A program made the translations under genes and the position numbers. The notes beneath the pieces were generated by a model that saw only the letters and a program-made list of their open reading frames with translations, was not told the DNA's origin and did no database searches. Positions 43,125-55,767 of a stretch of DNA of 64,000 nt are shown here, piece after piece. This DNA comes from Sipunculus nudus (taxonomy: Eukaryota; Annelida; Sipuncula; Golfingiida; Sipunculidae): contig CM049318.1 in NCBI GenBank assembly GCA_026874595.1, positions 31,964,956 through 32,028,955 of the forward strand, in the 5' to 3' direction. Within the stretch, counting starts at the first letter, position 1, and the number at the start of each line of letters is the position of its first letter.

Positions 43125-46100
43125 AGTAACATGGTGATAAATATATCCTTTGTTTAGAAAGTGTAAACTTTCTTTAATTTAAGACTTACAAAACAAACTA
43201 ATAAGCAAAGTTTCACAATTTTTTTTATTATTCTAGATGAAGCAAAGCACCTTTGTCAAAATAATTACATTAAATTCAGATTTAAAAGAACGACAAACAA
43301 AGTAGATATTACCCTTGAGCTCACAGGAATTCAGTCAAAAAACGTAGCCTGTAAATTACCTACTCACCGAATGCTTATGAACAGTATGTGACCAAGGACG
43401 TTAAATCTTATAAGCAAACACATAAATCAAATGACACTAACAGCATCGTATGCTAAAATACCGTTTTAGCTATGTTTTTTTTTTAAATTGCCAACTATTT
43501 TCCTATTTTTACCAGTTACACCATAGGTTTCTCCAATTTGAAGCATGCACCTGACATAACGTAATTGCACAGACACGACTGTTTTACAACAGTGTAAATC
43601 ATGCCTGTGTGAGGGACAAGGACATAAAATGGGTATTTATGTAGCTGTCTATAACCCTTAACTATGAAAGCCCATAGGGAGTTGCTTCTCCACATGTTTC
43701 AAATACATAGACAGCGCCATGACATAACGTACATGGCGCACTTGTCTTTGGTTCAATGAATATTGAGAAAGAAAAAGTACTTAGATTTAAAACACTGCAT
43801 TCAAACTAGAACTGGACATCGGGGTTCAACGTGTCTGAATCAAGAAGACAGCACAGGAATGTCGAAATAACATCAGAACGTTTTTCTCTTGATGACAGGT
43901 TATGTTCACGTCCACTGATTTCTATTTTCCAATGGATAAATAAATGCATAAAATTTAAATTGAACACGCTTTAATGGCTTTTGTTTAAAAATTGATTATT
44001 TCCTGGTAAAAAAACTGTTTTGTCAGGCTCGCCCAATGTTGAGTTTCTTCATATTACTACTCTGAAAGCTTATCATTTACGAGCTTTTACGAGAATTCAT
44101 TCTCTTTGTCATGTAAACTGATATTCGACACATTGTAAAGAAAATCGATTTTAGCATAGACAAGACATTTGTTTGATCTAGCTGTCATCTTATTGTCAAT
44201 TTTTTGGACATTAGAGCCTGCAATATTGCGGTTACAAAAGTGCAGACGTTGCGCTAGGCCCGATTATCGTGCGACGAAGAAGTTACTTGGAGGAAAACGA
44301 AAAATGGAAAATATGAGATATCCCTATGGGCCGATGCCATATTCGGATTAAAATACCTTTTAACATCGCATAACAATATCGACCAAATATGCATCCGGTT
44401 TTCGACCTCAAAGTATGGGCATTTGTCTCACTCAGTTTTGAGTAGTCAGTCATGAACCCCATCAGCCACTATTGCAGCATTTCGACCATTCTGTATCAGT
44501 GAATGAAAAAGGGTTTATTTTTTATTCTTTCATATGCTTAATTAAAACTTACTATGACACAGACCACGCTCACGTACTCAATTAAAACATTTGAACAAAG
44601 TATAAAGTTGTATCTGATAAAAAAAAACTTGTTATATACTTTCCATTCAATTCTGAATCGAGAGAATAAATACAATAACTGTTGTGACCGACATAATCAA
44701 CAGCAGGGATGAATTGTGTATCCATGTGTACGCTAAAATCATCTACCATTTACTTGATCAGATTATATTACAGAAAATAATGTCTATTAAGGGAAATGAG
44801 GAATAAGTGGTAATTTATAAGGTTATAAACGTGTAATGAATTGTCATTTGTTATCCAAATGGAATCGGTACTTTGATAATACAGGTTGGGGTGTCATTTC
44901 AACCACTGCCGAATATTTGCTGTATGTTGGCCGATAAATCCATATGTCCTTAAGCACCATTACACTTGAGATACCTTTAGCAGAATAACGAACAGACATG
45001 TGTTGAATGTGCGGGAAAAGGTTTTTATAAGCTTCGCCGTGCTAAGTTAAAGAACGTATACTTCCTTAAAATTCTGATTTTAGCGGATCAAAGAATGGTG
45101 GGGTCAAGAGGCCCGGATCCTCTGCTTTCTCAGTCACCGCAAACTTTTTAAAGACTATAAAGAACATTTTTTAGGCCAAGAAATTATGGTTAACCGGTCC
45201 TTTTCCTTAATCCTGAATACGCCCTTGAGGTTCTTTTTTGGGATGTGCACCCTGTCTTTCTGCTTCTCAAAGCACGTATCCCAGGTTTTACCCTGGTTCA
45301 ACAGGCCCGGTTTAAGCCTGATACGCCACTATTTCCTAACAGAAAGACCGACCGTGTTTATTACTCAGCCTGTCAGCATGAAAACTTCGATGGCGTAATC
45401 ATTAATGCCTCGCCTTTGCTGCCCTTTATGAGAAACCCTCCTTATTCCAAAATCTCCTTTACTTACATATATACATCCCAGTGTATCGCACTAGTAGCCT
45501 GACACGCTGCGTTGACTACGTACCAACGGGACTACCTACGGCATGCATAATGTGAAACAGTTCACATGTATATATCCGTGCTGCAAATGGAAAACAGCGT
45601 GGGCACAGTTAACTTAATGAACTTTGTTACAATTGATACTGTAAACTGGAAATCAAAGATCGCCCAATATGCAAAATGCAAAAGCATATATAAAAATATA
45701 AACTTCAATAACGATCAATAGAGCGCTTATACCGATGAGGCAGAACAAACCTTATCAAAAACTTACCCGCACCAAAAATGAAATGAATTTATCAAAATCC
45801 ACGTCCGCAAAATAATCAGGAAATCGACCTTACGGTTTTTATGCCATCCTGCTTCAACAAAACAAACATGGGTAAAAGCGTAGCAATCTTAGTGGAAATG
45901 AAAGCTCGAATATACGTACGAATATCTGTGAAGCCAAGAGATTAATTATGATCAAGTATGAATAGTAGAGATCTTTTTAGGGTTTATGTGCTTGTGAAAT
46001 TTCTCCGGCAGCAGATCATCAAAGATCAGTTGTCTAATTTCCAGCCTATGATAAATAACTGCTTTGCAATGTGAGGCGTGTTAGTTAAGTGTAATGGCAA

Positions 46101-47341
46101 TCAGCTATGGAATAAGATAAAATCCTTTTCCCTCTAATTCCCTATGTATTTATTACTTTGGCTAAAAGGCTTATGTTAAGATACAAAGTAACAAGGTATG
46201 CATTTCATTTTCCATCTTGGTACGTGTCTACGTCTTTTGGCGAGTTCCGGGATCGGTCAAGCAAAATTCACAATTAGAGTTTCATAAGTAAATACGCGTT
46301 TGTATCCTCATAACTCATGCACATATATACACAATGTACATTACAAATAAGGTTCTTTTACATATGTTCATACCCATTAAAATTAAGTGTACTTAGCTTT
46401 GGTGCATCCAGTGTTATTGACGAACTCCCATCATCTATCTCATGTCTTATATAGCTTTGAGAAAACTTCTGGTGTCAGTTGCTTACAGTCCGTGCATATG
46501 TGAAATAGATAATGTAAAGTCCATTAGTTACCGCAGACGTACCTCCATGTAAACAAATAAGTTTTTACACGTAAGTGAAATCAAAGCAGCACGGTAAGTT
46601 CGAACCTTCACGAACTTAAAATATACGCGCACAAAGTATTTCTAAAACTGGTTGAGCTCCTGTGATTCCCGATGACTTTTTTTCCTTGAATCTATATCTG
46701 GCTAAACGTTTGTTTTCTGGCACCTTTTCTCTATCTACGCTTCGCTGCCCGTTCAATGAATGTTGTCCCCACGACCGCTTATGATGATGATCCTGCCTCT
46801 CCATACGATCCGCAGTTAATTTGTTGCGGGGTCGTCATCTGTCCTATCTCTAACACATTATAAACAAACTTAAGGCCTCACACTGTAGTCGGAAACGCAC
46901 TGCAAACAGGACTAGGTGTTAATAGCATTGAATGTTTGTCGAAGCAAACGTGTAGTTGGCATGTGTTTCAATCTGTGTGTATTCAATTGTTTGCAGGTTC
47001 ACTTCTTTCGTTTAGTGTTGACAAAAAGGTTTCGTAAATTATAAAGAACTTTTCTTCCTAACGTAGTTTGCAAGATTTCCTCGCTTCGTATATACTGCTG
47101 TACTGTAAGTGCTGTTGTGTTATATATAAACATAATACAATGGAATGGTACTATATAGAGCGCATACCACCTGTTTAGTGCCCTCTTCTCTTTATCCAGA
47201 TCAGCGACAAATATATTGGCATCCCCAGTGGCCGATGATCCAACCTTCTTTTATCCTGCAGACAGACGCACATACAAACATGGTAAAAAAGTCCTCGCTG
47301 AGATTACAAGATTAAAAGTAATAACCTAGAGTTAAGATTAA
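42333..47341. other. No gene recognised
   Basis: AT-rich intergenic DNA with short ORFs lacking motifs. A ggatcc-containing stretch at 45100-45430 resembles transposon ends but has no partner. rDNA begins abruptly at 47342. Confidence 0.5.
43050..43121. repeat. (AT)n downstream of the kelch-caspase gene
   Basis: About 72 bp of uninterrupted dinucleotides. Confidence 0.95.
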
Positions 47342-47858
47342 AGAGCTGACTATAGTCCGACTTTGTGAAGAGACATTAGAGATGTAGCATGAGTGGGAGC
47401 CCCGGCGCAGTTGAAATACCACTACTTTTATCGTTTCTTTACTTATTCAGTGAAGCGGGGTCCGGGGCGCAAGCCCATGATTTCTATTCTCAAGCGCCCG
47501 ACCTTGTGCCGGGCGTGATCCGCTCTGAAGACATTGTCAGGTGGGGATTTTGACTTGGGCGGTACATCTGTCGAACGGTATCACAGGTGCCCTATGGTGA
47601 GCTCAGCGAGGACAGAGCAAAAGGACAAAAGCTCACTTGATTTTGATTTTCAGTACGAATACAGACCGTGACAGCGTGGGTTATCGATCCTTTTGACTTC
47701 TAGAGTTTAGAGCAAGCTGTCAGAAAAGTTACCACTAGGATAACTGGCTTGTTGCAGCCAAGCGTTCATAGCGACACTGCTTTTCGTTCCTTCGATGTCG
47801 GCTTTTCCTACATTTATGAAGCAGAATTCACCAACCGTTGGATTGTTCACCCACTTAT

Positions 47859-47894
<36 letters not shown>

Positions 47895-48318
47895 TTAGTT
47901 TTACCCTACAGATGACTGGCCGTTGCTATGGTAATCCTGTTTAGTACGAGAGGAACCGCATGTTCGGACATTTGGTTTATGTGCTCGGCTGATAAGCCCA
48001 TGGTGCGAGGTTACCATCCGAGGGACTGACTGAACGCCTCTATATCACAGCCCCGTCCAAAATATAACGATATTGCTTGTGCCTCGACGTTGGGAGGCAA
48101 GGATGCGCTCGGGCCGACCGATCTCGGCTCCAGTGGTGGGGAAGCCCAAGGAAGGGGCACTCACGGGCCATGGACACCGCGGCCCAGTGCCCAGACGATA
48201 CAGACCCCATGCGGTGCTCAGGCGCCAAATCATTCGCAGACGACCTAGGGTTCTGTCAGGGCGCCGTACGTAACAGAGCAGAATTTTAACTGCGATCTAT
48301 TGAGACTTAGCCTTGTTA
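47342..48318 (+). rRNA. 28S rRNA, 3' third (degenerate copy)
   Basis: Recognisable landmarks: tgtgaagagacatt, cttttatcgtttctttac near 47430-47445, the peptidyl-transferase area (cagaaaagttaccac ... ggataactggcttgt), the sarcin-ricin region, tgagctgggtttagaccgtc, gtacgagaggaacc and gggactgactgaacgcctct. It ends near 48318. It is truncated at its 5' end at 47342. Many substitutions at universally conserved sites, for example in the sarcin-ricin segment and near gcttgttgcagcc, indicate a pseudogene. Confidence 0.85.
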
Positions 48319-49451
48319 CTTATGGTTTTTTTTTTCAGGGGGCTCTGCAAAAGCGAGCCGCGCTGGTTCACGGGCCGTTTCGGGCGGCCTGGCGCCAGAG
48401 CGTCAGACCCCGGCGTTTCGGGGCGGCCGCCGGAGCTGGCCTTCTGCGACAGTCACACGCGTTTCGGGGCGGCTGCTTCAGATTGCCAGCCGGGACAGAG
48501 GGCCCGGCAGCGGAGTGGGAGTGAGAGACCGCAATACACTTTGACCGCGCGAGACCGGGCTCGGGACCGTCGGGTCGGACATAGAGAGCCAGGCTTAGTA
48601 AGCGTTTGATCAAGGCCGGAGAACAGAGTCCAGTTCGAAGAAAATAGGCCCGGGTGCGGATTTAGCCGGTCACGCCAGCGCTGCCCGATTTCGTGGGTTT
48701 TCCGCTCACGCGCGTTAGCCAGCGCGACACTGCAAGAGTCAAGCTCGTGCGTTTCGGGGTGGCCGCAACCCTTGCGAACTAGCTGTCTGTCCACTCGTCC
48801 TCCCGGTCCTGGGCGTGATGTCAGCACGTGTGATGGGTCGCGGGAAAGCGGGTGTGCATCTGGCGCAGCGGGTTGGCGCGCGCGGCCGACGGTTTCCGCT
48901 TTGCCGCTACAAAATCGGCCGGCCTCCGGCAACACGCGGGCCTGGGCTTGTGTCAGGTGGTTGGGGCTCAGAAGCGACCTGCACAGGTCGGAAAATTTTT
49001 GGCCCAGTGATTCCGTAGGCCGCCGTGTGTGTGCCTGGGAGGGCCAGGAGGAGTGGGTTATGTAGGCACCATGACCTGAGCTGAAAGGCACCAGGGGAGG
49101 GAGTGAGAAAAAAACAGTTTGAGAGGGGTCAAGATCCCAGATCTGGCACGCCGGCGCTACATACTTAGGGAGGGGATGGCAGCTCGGAGCTGCTATCAGG
49201 CGACGGAGAGGGTGCCCGGCACAGATCGGCGCGTGTGCTACTGTCTGCGCACCAAAATGGTCCGGAACATGTTGCCTGTTGTGTTTGATGATGAAAGGCT
49301 CTTGGTCCAGTTGTTAATTGTCTCTTGTTCCTGGTGCCCTGCCCCTGGCGAATGGAGACTCGAGCGGCGAGTTTTCCGAGGTTCGTTGACGACTGCCATT
49401 GGTTCGAAGGGGCCCTCCGGCCGGGGTTTCGCCTGTCAGTTTGACAGTAGC
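48319..49451 (+). other. rDNA intergenic spacer / external transcribed spacer
   Basis: A GC-rich stretch between the 28S 3' end and the 18S 5' end. The word cgtttcggg(g)cggcc recurs at 48376, 48414, 48460 and 48750. The long ORFs here, including a minus-strand one of 212 codons, follow from the GC content and are not supported as genes. The GC level contrasts sharply with the AT-rich flanks. Confidence 0.7.
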
Positions 49452-50456
49452 TATATGGTTGATCCTGCCAATAGTCCTATGCTTGTCTAAAAGACTACGC
49501 CATGCATGTCTAATTAAGTACAGGCTTTCACAAAGCGAAACCGTGAATGTCTCATTAGGTCGCAAATGGTTCCTTAGATTGTACACTCCTACTTGGATAA
49601 CTGTGATAATTCTAGAGCTAATAAGTGTGAGCAAGCTCTGACCTCGCGGCAAATGCGCTTTTATTAGATCAAAACTAATCGGGCCCCCGGATCCGTCTGT
49701 TTGGTGACTCCGGATAACTTTGTGCTGATCGCACGGCCCCGAGCCGGTCACTTTTCTTTTAAATGTCCGCCCTATCAACTTTCAAAGGTACGTGATATGC
49801 CTACCGTGGTTGTGACGGGAAAACAGGGTTCGGTTCAGGAGAGGGACCATGAGAAAAGGCTACCACATCCAAGGAAGGCAGCAGGCGCGCATATTACCCA
49901 TTCCTGGCATGGGAGGTAGTGACGAAAAATAACAATACGGGACTCTATCGAGTCCCGGTAATTGGAATGAGTACACTTCAAATACTTTAAAGAGGATCAA
50001 TTTTAGGGCAAGTCTGGTGCCAACAGCCGCGGTAATTCCAGCTCCAATAGCGTATATTAGAGTTGTTGCAGCTAAAAAGCTCGTAGTTGGATCTCGGCTC
50101 GCGGTTCAACTAGCGACGTTCACTGCCCGTCCGGACCTGCCTGCCGGTTTTCCCTCGGTGCTATTCTCTGAGTGCTTTGGGTGGCCGAATTGTTTACTAT
50201 GAAAAAAATAGAGTGCTCAAAGCAGGCGGCTCGCCTGAATACTGCTGCATGAAATAATAAAATAGCACTTCGGTTCTTTTTTGTTGGTTTACGGAACGTG
50301 ACGTAATGATTAAGAGGGACAGACGGGGGCATTAGTATTGCGTTGTTAGAGGTGTGAGAGAATTCTTTGCGCCGAGAAGACGATCAGACTTGATCATCTA
50401 GAGGAAGTAAAAGAGGTAACAAGGTTTTCGTAGGTGAACCTGCGGAAGGATCATTA
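49452..50456 (+). rRNA. 18S rRNA pseudogene with internal deletion
   Basis: Begins with tatatggttgatcctgcca and ends with the canonical ggtgaacctgcggaaggatcatta-type 3' end. It contains the 530-loop segment (gccaacagccgcggtaat). It is 1,005 bp against about 1.8 kb for animal 18S. Near 50354 the sequence jumps from the middle of the molecule (gttagaggtg) to the penultimate helix (gacgatcagacttgatcat), a loss of about 0.8 kb. Point changes at conserved positions also occur at the 5' end. It cannot make a functional small subunit. Confidence 0.88.
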
Positions 50457-50799
50457 TCCAAATCGCGGCAATCAGAGGCCCCAGAGTTACCGTGCTCCTC
50501 GGGGCGGCCGGTTGCGCCGGGCCCGCGCCGGCGTCGGGCCGGCACGGAATTCGGGAGCCGGGTGTGTCCCGCCGGCCTCCAACGCCGGTCGTCTTGTCAC
50601 AGATGGCTCGTTCTACCGGGGTACCTGTCCCTTCTCGCTCTTTGGCAGGGGCAGCTCGCTCCAGCGAGGTTTTAAGTACCGCCGCCTCTCGCGCGCCCCG
50701 AACCCGCCGCTACGCCCCGGCGGCTTTTGTTGTTCGAATCCTACCGTTGCTCTATTTGTTTACAAACGCAAGGCCCACGGCCATGCTAACTGACAGACA
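50457..50799 (+). other. ITS1-like spacer
   Basis: GC-rich DNA directly after the 18S 3' end and before 28S sequence. No 5.8S signature was found, so ITS1 is joined to the interior of 28S by a deletion. Confidence 0.55.
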
Positions 50800-51622
50800 A
50801 CGTAGCCAGTCTGACGTGCAAATCGATCGTCCAACTTGGGTATAGGGGCGAAATACTAATCGAACCATTTAGTAGCTGGTCCCCCCCCCCGAAGTATTCC
50901 AAAGGATAGCTGGCACTCATTTTGCAGTTTTATCCTGTTAAGCGAATGATGACGTCCGGTTAGTCGCCCAACGAGGACGCTCATGAGACACCATAGAAGG
51001 CGTTGATATAGACAGAAGGACGATGGCCAGGGAAGTCGGAATCCGCTTAGGAGTGTGTAACAACTCACCTGCCGAATCAACCAGCCCTGAAAATGGTTGG
51101 CGCTGGAGCATCGCGGCAATGTGCACGCCCAGGGCGGCAGCGACGAGTAGGGGGGCCGCCGCGGTGGGCCTTGAAGCGATCTTGGTGCTAGTAGCGAATA
51201 TTAAAACGAGAACTTTGTAGACCGAAGTGGAGAAGGGTTCCATGTGAACAGCAGTATGGTCATTCGGCCCTAAGAGATAGGGAAACTCCGTTCTGAAACT
51301 TTGGCGATTCGTAGCTCGGCAAAGCAATGCTTCCGATGCTATCGAAAGGAAATCGGGATAATATTCCCGAACACGGATATCGGCCCCTCGGGTTCCAGTG
51401 CAGGAATGCAAACGAACAAGGAGACATCGGCGGGAGCCCCAAGAAAAGTCCTCATTTCTTTGTCACGGACGGACAACCTGGAAACGGTTCACCCGGAGAT
51501 AGGGTCCCTGTTCCCGTGATGCATCGCGGCTCTTGCGGTGTCTGGTGCATTCCTGTCAGCCCTTGAAAATCCTGGGAGAGAATGATTTTCGTGCCGACCC
51601 ATTGTCTGTATCATATCCGACC
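50800..51622 (+). rRNA. 28S rRNA interior fragment (degenerate)
   Basis: Landmarks: ctgacgtgcaaatcgatcgt, acttgggtataggggcgaa, taatcgaaccatttagtagc, ggagtgtgtaacaactcacc, gagaactttgtagaccgaag and ggttccatgtgaacagcagt. It also contains agggaaactccgttctgaa and fades after cgtgcc near 51600-51622. A poly-C run at 50881-50890 replaces ttccctcc. Both ends are truncated relative to a full 28S. Confidence 0.85.
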
Positions 51623-54613
51623 TATCCTGAAGGTTCTTTCCTGAATATACAAACAAATAAATGACGGTAAAAACATTATCTCCGCAGCTTTCCGGGGATT
51701 ATAAAGCATATTATGATGTATTAATATTTTAAAATATAGTTACAAGGTATCACATAACATTACAAGGGAAAAGGCAGCCCGTCACATCGTTGTCTTTGGA
51801 GTGATGAGACAGCATGGTCCAGGGATTTGTTTTTAGCGAGAATGGAACATACCTTTCGGTTTACTGGTATCGCTCATAGTATAATGTATTTAAAATTGTC
51901 AGGGAGGCGATTTTTCATTCAATAACTTCAATAATAAAAGATCCACACCTAATAACTAGGTAACGCAGAAAATATTTGCAGACTATCACGGTACTACTGA
52001 AGAAAGTGACATAAATATCGTTTTACTGATCCCTTTCAGGGAAACGGCAAGTACAAGTGGGGTGACTTCATTGTCCTCTGTGACGTCATGTCTGTTACGT
52101 CAAGACTCGCACAACAAAGATGGCCAAATCGTCACATGCAACGTCCTCTTGTCAGCAAATGTGCTAAAACCCCCATAAAACACTCCTTTCGAGATTATTT
52201 ACGCATATATTACCGCCAAAATTTTACCAAAAATGTTTCTTGAATCATTACTGAGATATCCTGGAAATTTCATCAAAATCCGTGCAGAACTGTTTGAGTC
52301 ATGATGCTAACAGACGAACAAACGCCACCAGTGGTATTTTATGGAACATTGAAATCATGATGGTGGTAGGAATTGTTAGAATTGTTAAACAGATCCTGTT
52401 GTAAAAATAAATCCTAACCACAGAAAAAGGCTATTAAGTCAGTTTAATTATAAATAAAGATGATCTTGTTGAAAAAAGGATAAGCTGTTACATTATTTAA
52501 AGGTGCCCAATCTTCTACTTTTCAAAAAAGAATATTTTTTTTTATTTCTGGCTTCCTCTGTGTATATAATAATGATCTAAGAGAAACTTTGTAGTGAAAA
52601 AAATTTATAAAGCTTTCGAGAAGGATTTGTGTGAATTTGTTTATCAACAAAATGTTTGTAAACACAGCAATATTAACAAACGGAAAAAAAACATGTAACC
52701 TAAGGTGGTAGGTTGCATATATGTGGAGCTAGTAAGGTCAAGTGTTGCAAAACGCCATTTGCGAAGCTCTGGCTTATCTGACTTCCTGCCAGTTGCACTT
52801 GTTGATTTTGTTTTGATTATTTTGGCGGGTCCCCGCATATTATAAACACGTTCATATAAACAAAACAAGCAGCTGGTGTGCAGTGATATCCATGTTTTCC
52901 GATCTTTTTTTTTAAAGCTCCAAGGGATTATCTTTAGTTTATAAAGGTCAGAATGGTGATTGGGTCCTTTTAAGCCCATTTGGTTAAATTTGTTTTTAGA
53001 CATACTTTAAGAAGCCGCCACAATCAATCGATGTTAACAGGTAATTATGCAGATCGATATAGAAATGCTTTCAAATCCAGTTCTGCAGAGTAACATGTAA
53101 AGAAGACAAAATGCTTTACGCCTGAGGCTCCTTTAGATAGGGAACGAAGCAGGGTCCCCAAAACGTGATAAAAGTATATAATGTACACCTTGCCTAATAT
53201 TCGATATATATGATATACACTCCGGGTCAACATTATGGGGACAACACAAATATGTCATCATTATCTGTAAAACCAAGCAAGTCAACGCTGTTGTAACTAC
53301 GTGGCTCTTTTCAATAGCATTTCTTTTGAAATGAAAAAAAAATTGGCGTGTCCTCGGCGCAAAGTTAAATATACCTAAATAGAGAACAAACAACTAAAGA
53401 AATATCCTTGATTTAGTTCTTATAAGAGTCATCCTTTTGCTCTATATGCCCGGAAGGTTTACACGGCTAAAATAGATTTTATCTGACCGTGTTAGTTCCA
53501 GATCGCGCAGACGTCTAATTTCTAATACTCAACTGTAATCACAAAAAAAACTAGTTTGTGTTAAATAAAATATGTGGTTCATCTTACAAATAAAAATTTG
53601 GTATGTTACAATATTGATACTTAGCCGATATTTTATTAACAGATGAAAATCAACGTCTGACATTAAACTAAATGTCTTACAGCGCTAAATTAATTTTAAA
53701 TTATTTTTATTTCAATTTAGAAGGAAAATTCTTCATAGTATCTAGGTTATAACACACACATACAGCATCATGAGCTGACGTTTCTTTACAGCCCTAGTGG
53801 TTATGACCGGAGACAGACTTGCTTTACAATGGCCATATTTCTGGGAGAAAGTGTATTTTGCTTTTATTTAAAAGTATGAAGAGATTCGCACAAGCCTTTA
53901 CTGCGTTGAAGAGACTTTAGGAAGAGCATATTTTTTTAACTTATGACTTATTTTCTCCCTATTTCAGTCAAGGAAGAAACAGGATATTTTCCGGATTAGG
54001 TGTCACGCATTAAAATATTTGCAGAAAGAGTGAAAATACCAGCATAATATAGTTTTGTTTCAATTAGCTTAGATTGCTCTCATAAAATGCAAGCATAGCG
54101 TAATACTTCTTAATGCAGCTTTTGTTATATCCCCTTCAGATGTCTTTCAAATTTAGTTTTTCTAGACTTGCATTAAATATCTTCAAAATATATATATTGA
54201 AGGGCAGAATTACATTCCCACCGGGGGTGGGGTAAAATATCACAAAGATATCTCCAGATAGGTAAGAAAGGGCAAACAACAGATACACGAAAAAATCACT
54301 CGGATGTAAGTATGTAAATAAAGTAATACTAGGGTAAAAAATCTGAAGAGCAGATACTCAAATCATTTTTTGCAGACGTGTATGTTTGTATTTTTGTCTC
54401 CAGTAATTTTCTGTTTAATGATAAATTAGCCGAGTCGGGTGTCAAAGGCATGATATGGTCCTTAATACATGGTATGACCATGAAAAGCATTCATTTATAG
54501 TATTAAAGACTCACAGTTTGAGTCGGTACATATTCTTGAACAAAGAAGCACAACAGATAGGCGGCCATTTCTTTATGGTATAATTAGACTCGGAACAGTC
54601 ATACATTGCAACA
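51623..54613. other. No gene recognised
   Basis: 52240-52330 has the words tggaaatttcatcaaaatcc, gcagaactgtttgagtcatg and gctaacagacgaacaaacg, a phrase I recall as common in 3' regions of invertebrate LINEs (not searched). The minus ORF 52644-53003 (119 codons) has no recognised domain. Confidence 0.45.
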
Positions 54614-55331
54614 GGGCACAAATTGCCTAAGTTTATCGTTAAATCCTCTAACGTAATATCAGTGGATGTATTGGGCACAAAATATGCGTACATAACTAAT
54701 ATTCTGCAAGGTACAGACCAAAACATGATTTGAGCACCCAAATAGACAGGGGACACATTGTATCTGGTAGACACAAAAGCTTTAAATGTAAAGTCCCAGG
54801 AGGTTCATGGCAGGTCTTCCTTGGATATGATCATGGTGACCTATGCTCTGCAAGTAACATGATATTATGTATTCGAAAGTTAGATCCTGGGCAAATCAAC
54901 CCCTGATATTGGGTCAAAGTGACCCATATTCTTTGAGCTACGAGGGAAAACCACCTAATACTGAGCACCCCTATCGCCAGACAGAGTATAACTCTTAGCT
55001 GTAAACCCTAGAATCTTCTTACTTAAAGAAAAGTGAGGTCATTTTACTCCTTAAGCGTCCCGAATGATCTTTTTTTTTTTTGCATGTTATGTGAAAGAAC
55101 ATGTTTTGACCACCCACGTGCACTAGTTGTAAAGGCTGGACCTAGAAACCTTGATTAAGAACCCAGGGAAACCAGTAAAATGTCCTAGAAACCTTTGCAA
55201 CATATGGTAAGTGTGACCTTTAATCTGCTAGCTGTGTGACAGAACATGATTTGAGCATGTTTACTTTTAGGCTGGTGAGCAAAAAGTGCAACAGATGGAC
55301 GTAAAAACTTCTCACTCGTCATCCTGGGAAA
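54614..55331. mobile_element. Longer copy of the same TIR element, right end lost
   Basis: 54614-54897 matches 55391-55674 with about six differences, and 55279-55331 matches 55679-55731 exactly. Between them lie 381 bp that are absent from the short copy. The right terminal repeat is not present after 55331, and the left end lacks a flanking TA. No transposase ORF is recognised. Confidence 0.65.
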
Positions 55332-55390
55332 ATATTCTCTAAAACTCTAAATATGGCCAATATACTTTTAACGAAAGAATCTAATGGTTA

Positions 55391-55766
55391 GGGCACAAAT
55401 TGCCTAAGTTTATCGTTAAATCCTCTAACATAATATCAGTGGATGTATTGGGCACAAAATATGCGTACATAACTAATTTTCTGCAAGGTACAGACCAAAA
55501 CATGATTTGAGCACCCAAAAAGACAGGGGACACATTGTATCTGGTAGACACAAAAGCTTTAAATGTAAAGTCCCAGGAGGTTCATGGCAGGTCTTCCTTG
55601 GATATGATCATGGTGACCTATGTTCTGCAGGTAACATGATATTATGTATTTGAAAGTTAGATCCTGGGCAAATCTGTTGCAAAAAGTGCAACAGATGGAC
55701 GTAAAAACTTCTCACTCGTCATCCTGGGAAAGAGGATTTAACGATAAACTTAGGCAATTTGTGCCC
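55391..55766. mobile_element. TA-flanked TIR element (MITE), deleted copy
   Basis: 376 bp with perfect 36-bp terminal inverted repeats (55391-55426 and 55731-55766, starting gggcacaaattgcc) and a TA dinucleotide immediately outside each end. TA duplications suggest a Tc1/mariner-like mobiliser (inference). It contains a 284-bp segment also at 54614-54897 and a 53-bp segment also at 55279-55331. Confidence 0.75.
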
Positions 55767-55767
55767 T

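Noticed and set aside
48453-49091. 212-codon minus-strand ORF
   Set aside because: Lies in the GC-rich rDNA spacer. No domain, and overlapping ORFs on both strands reflect base composition.
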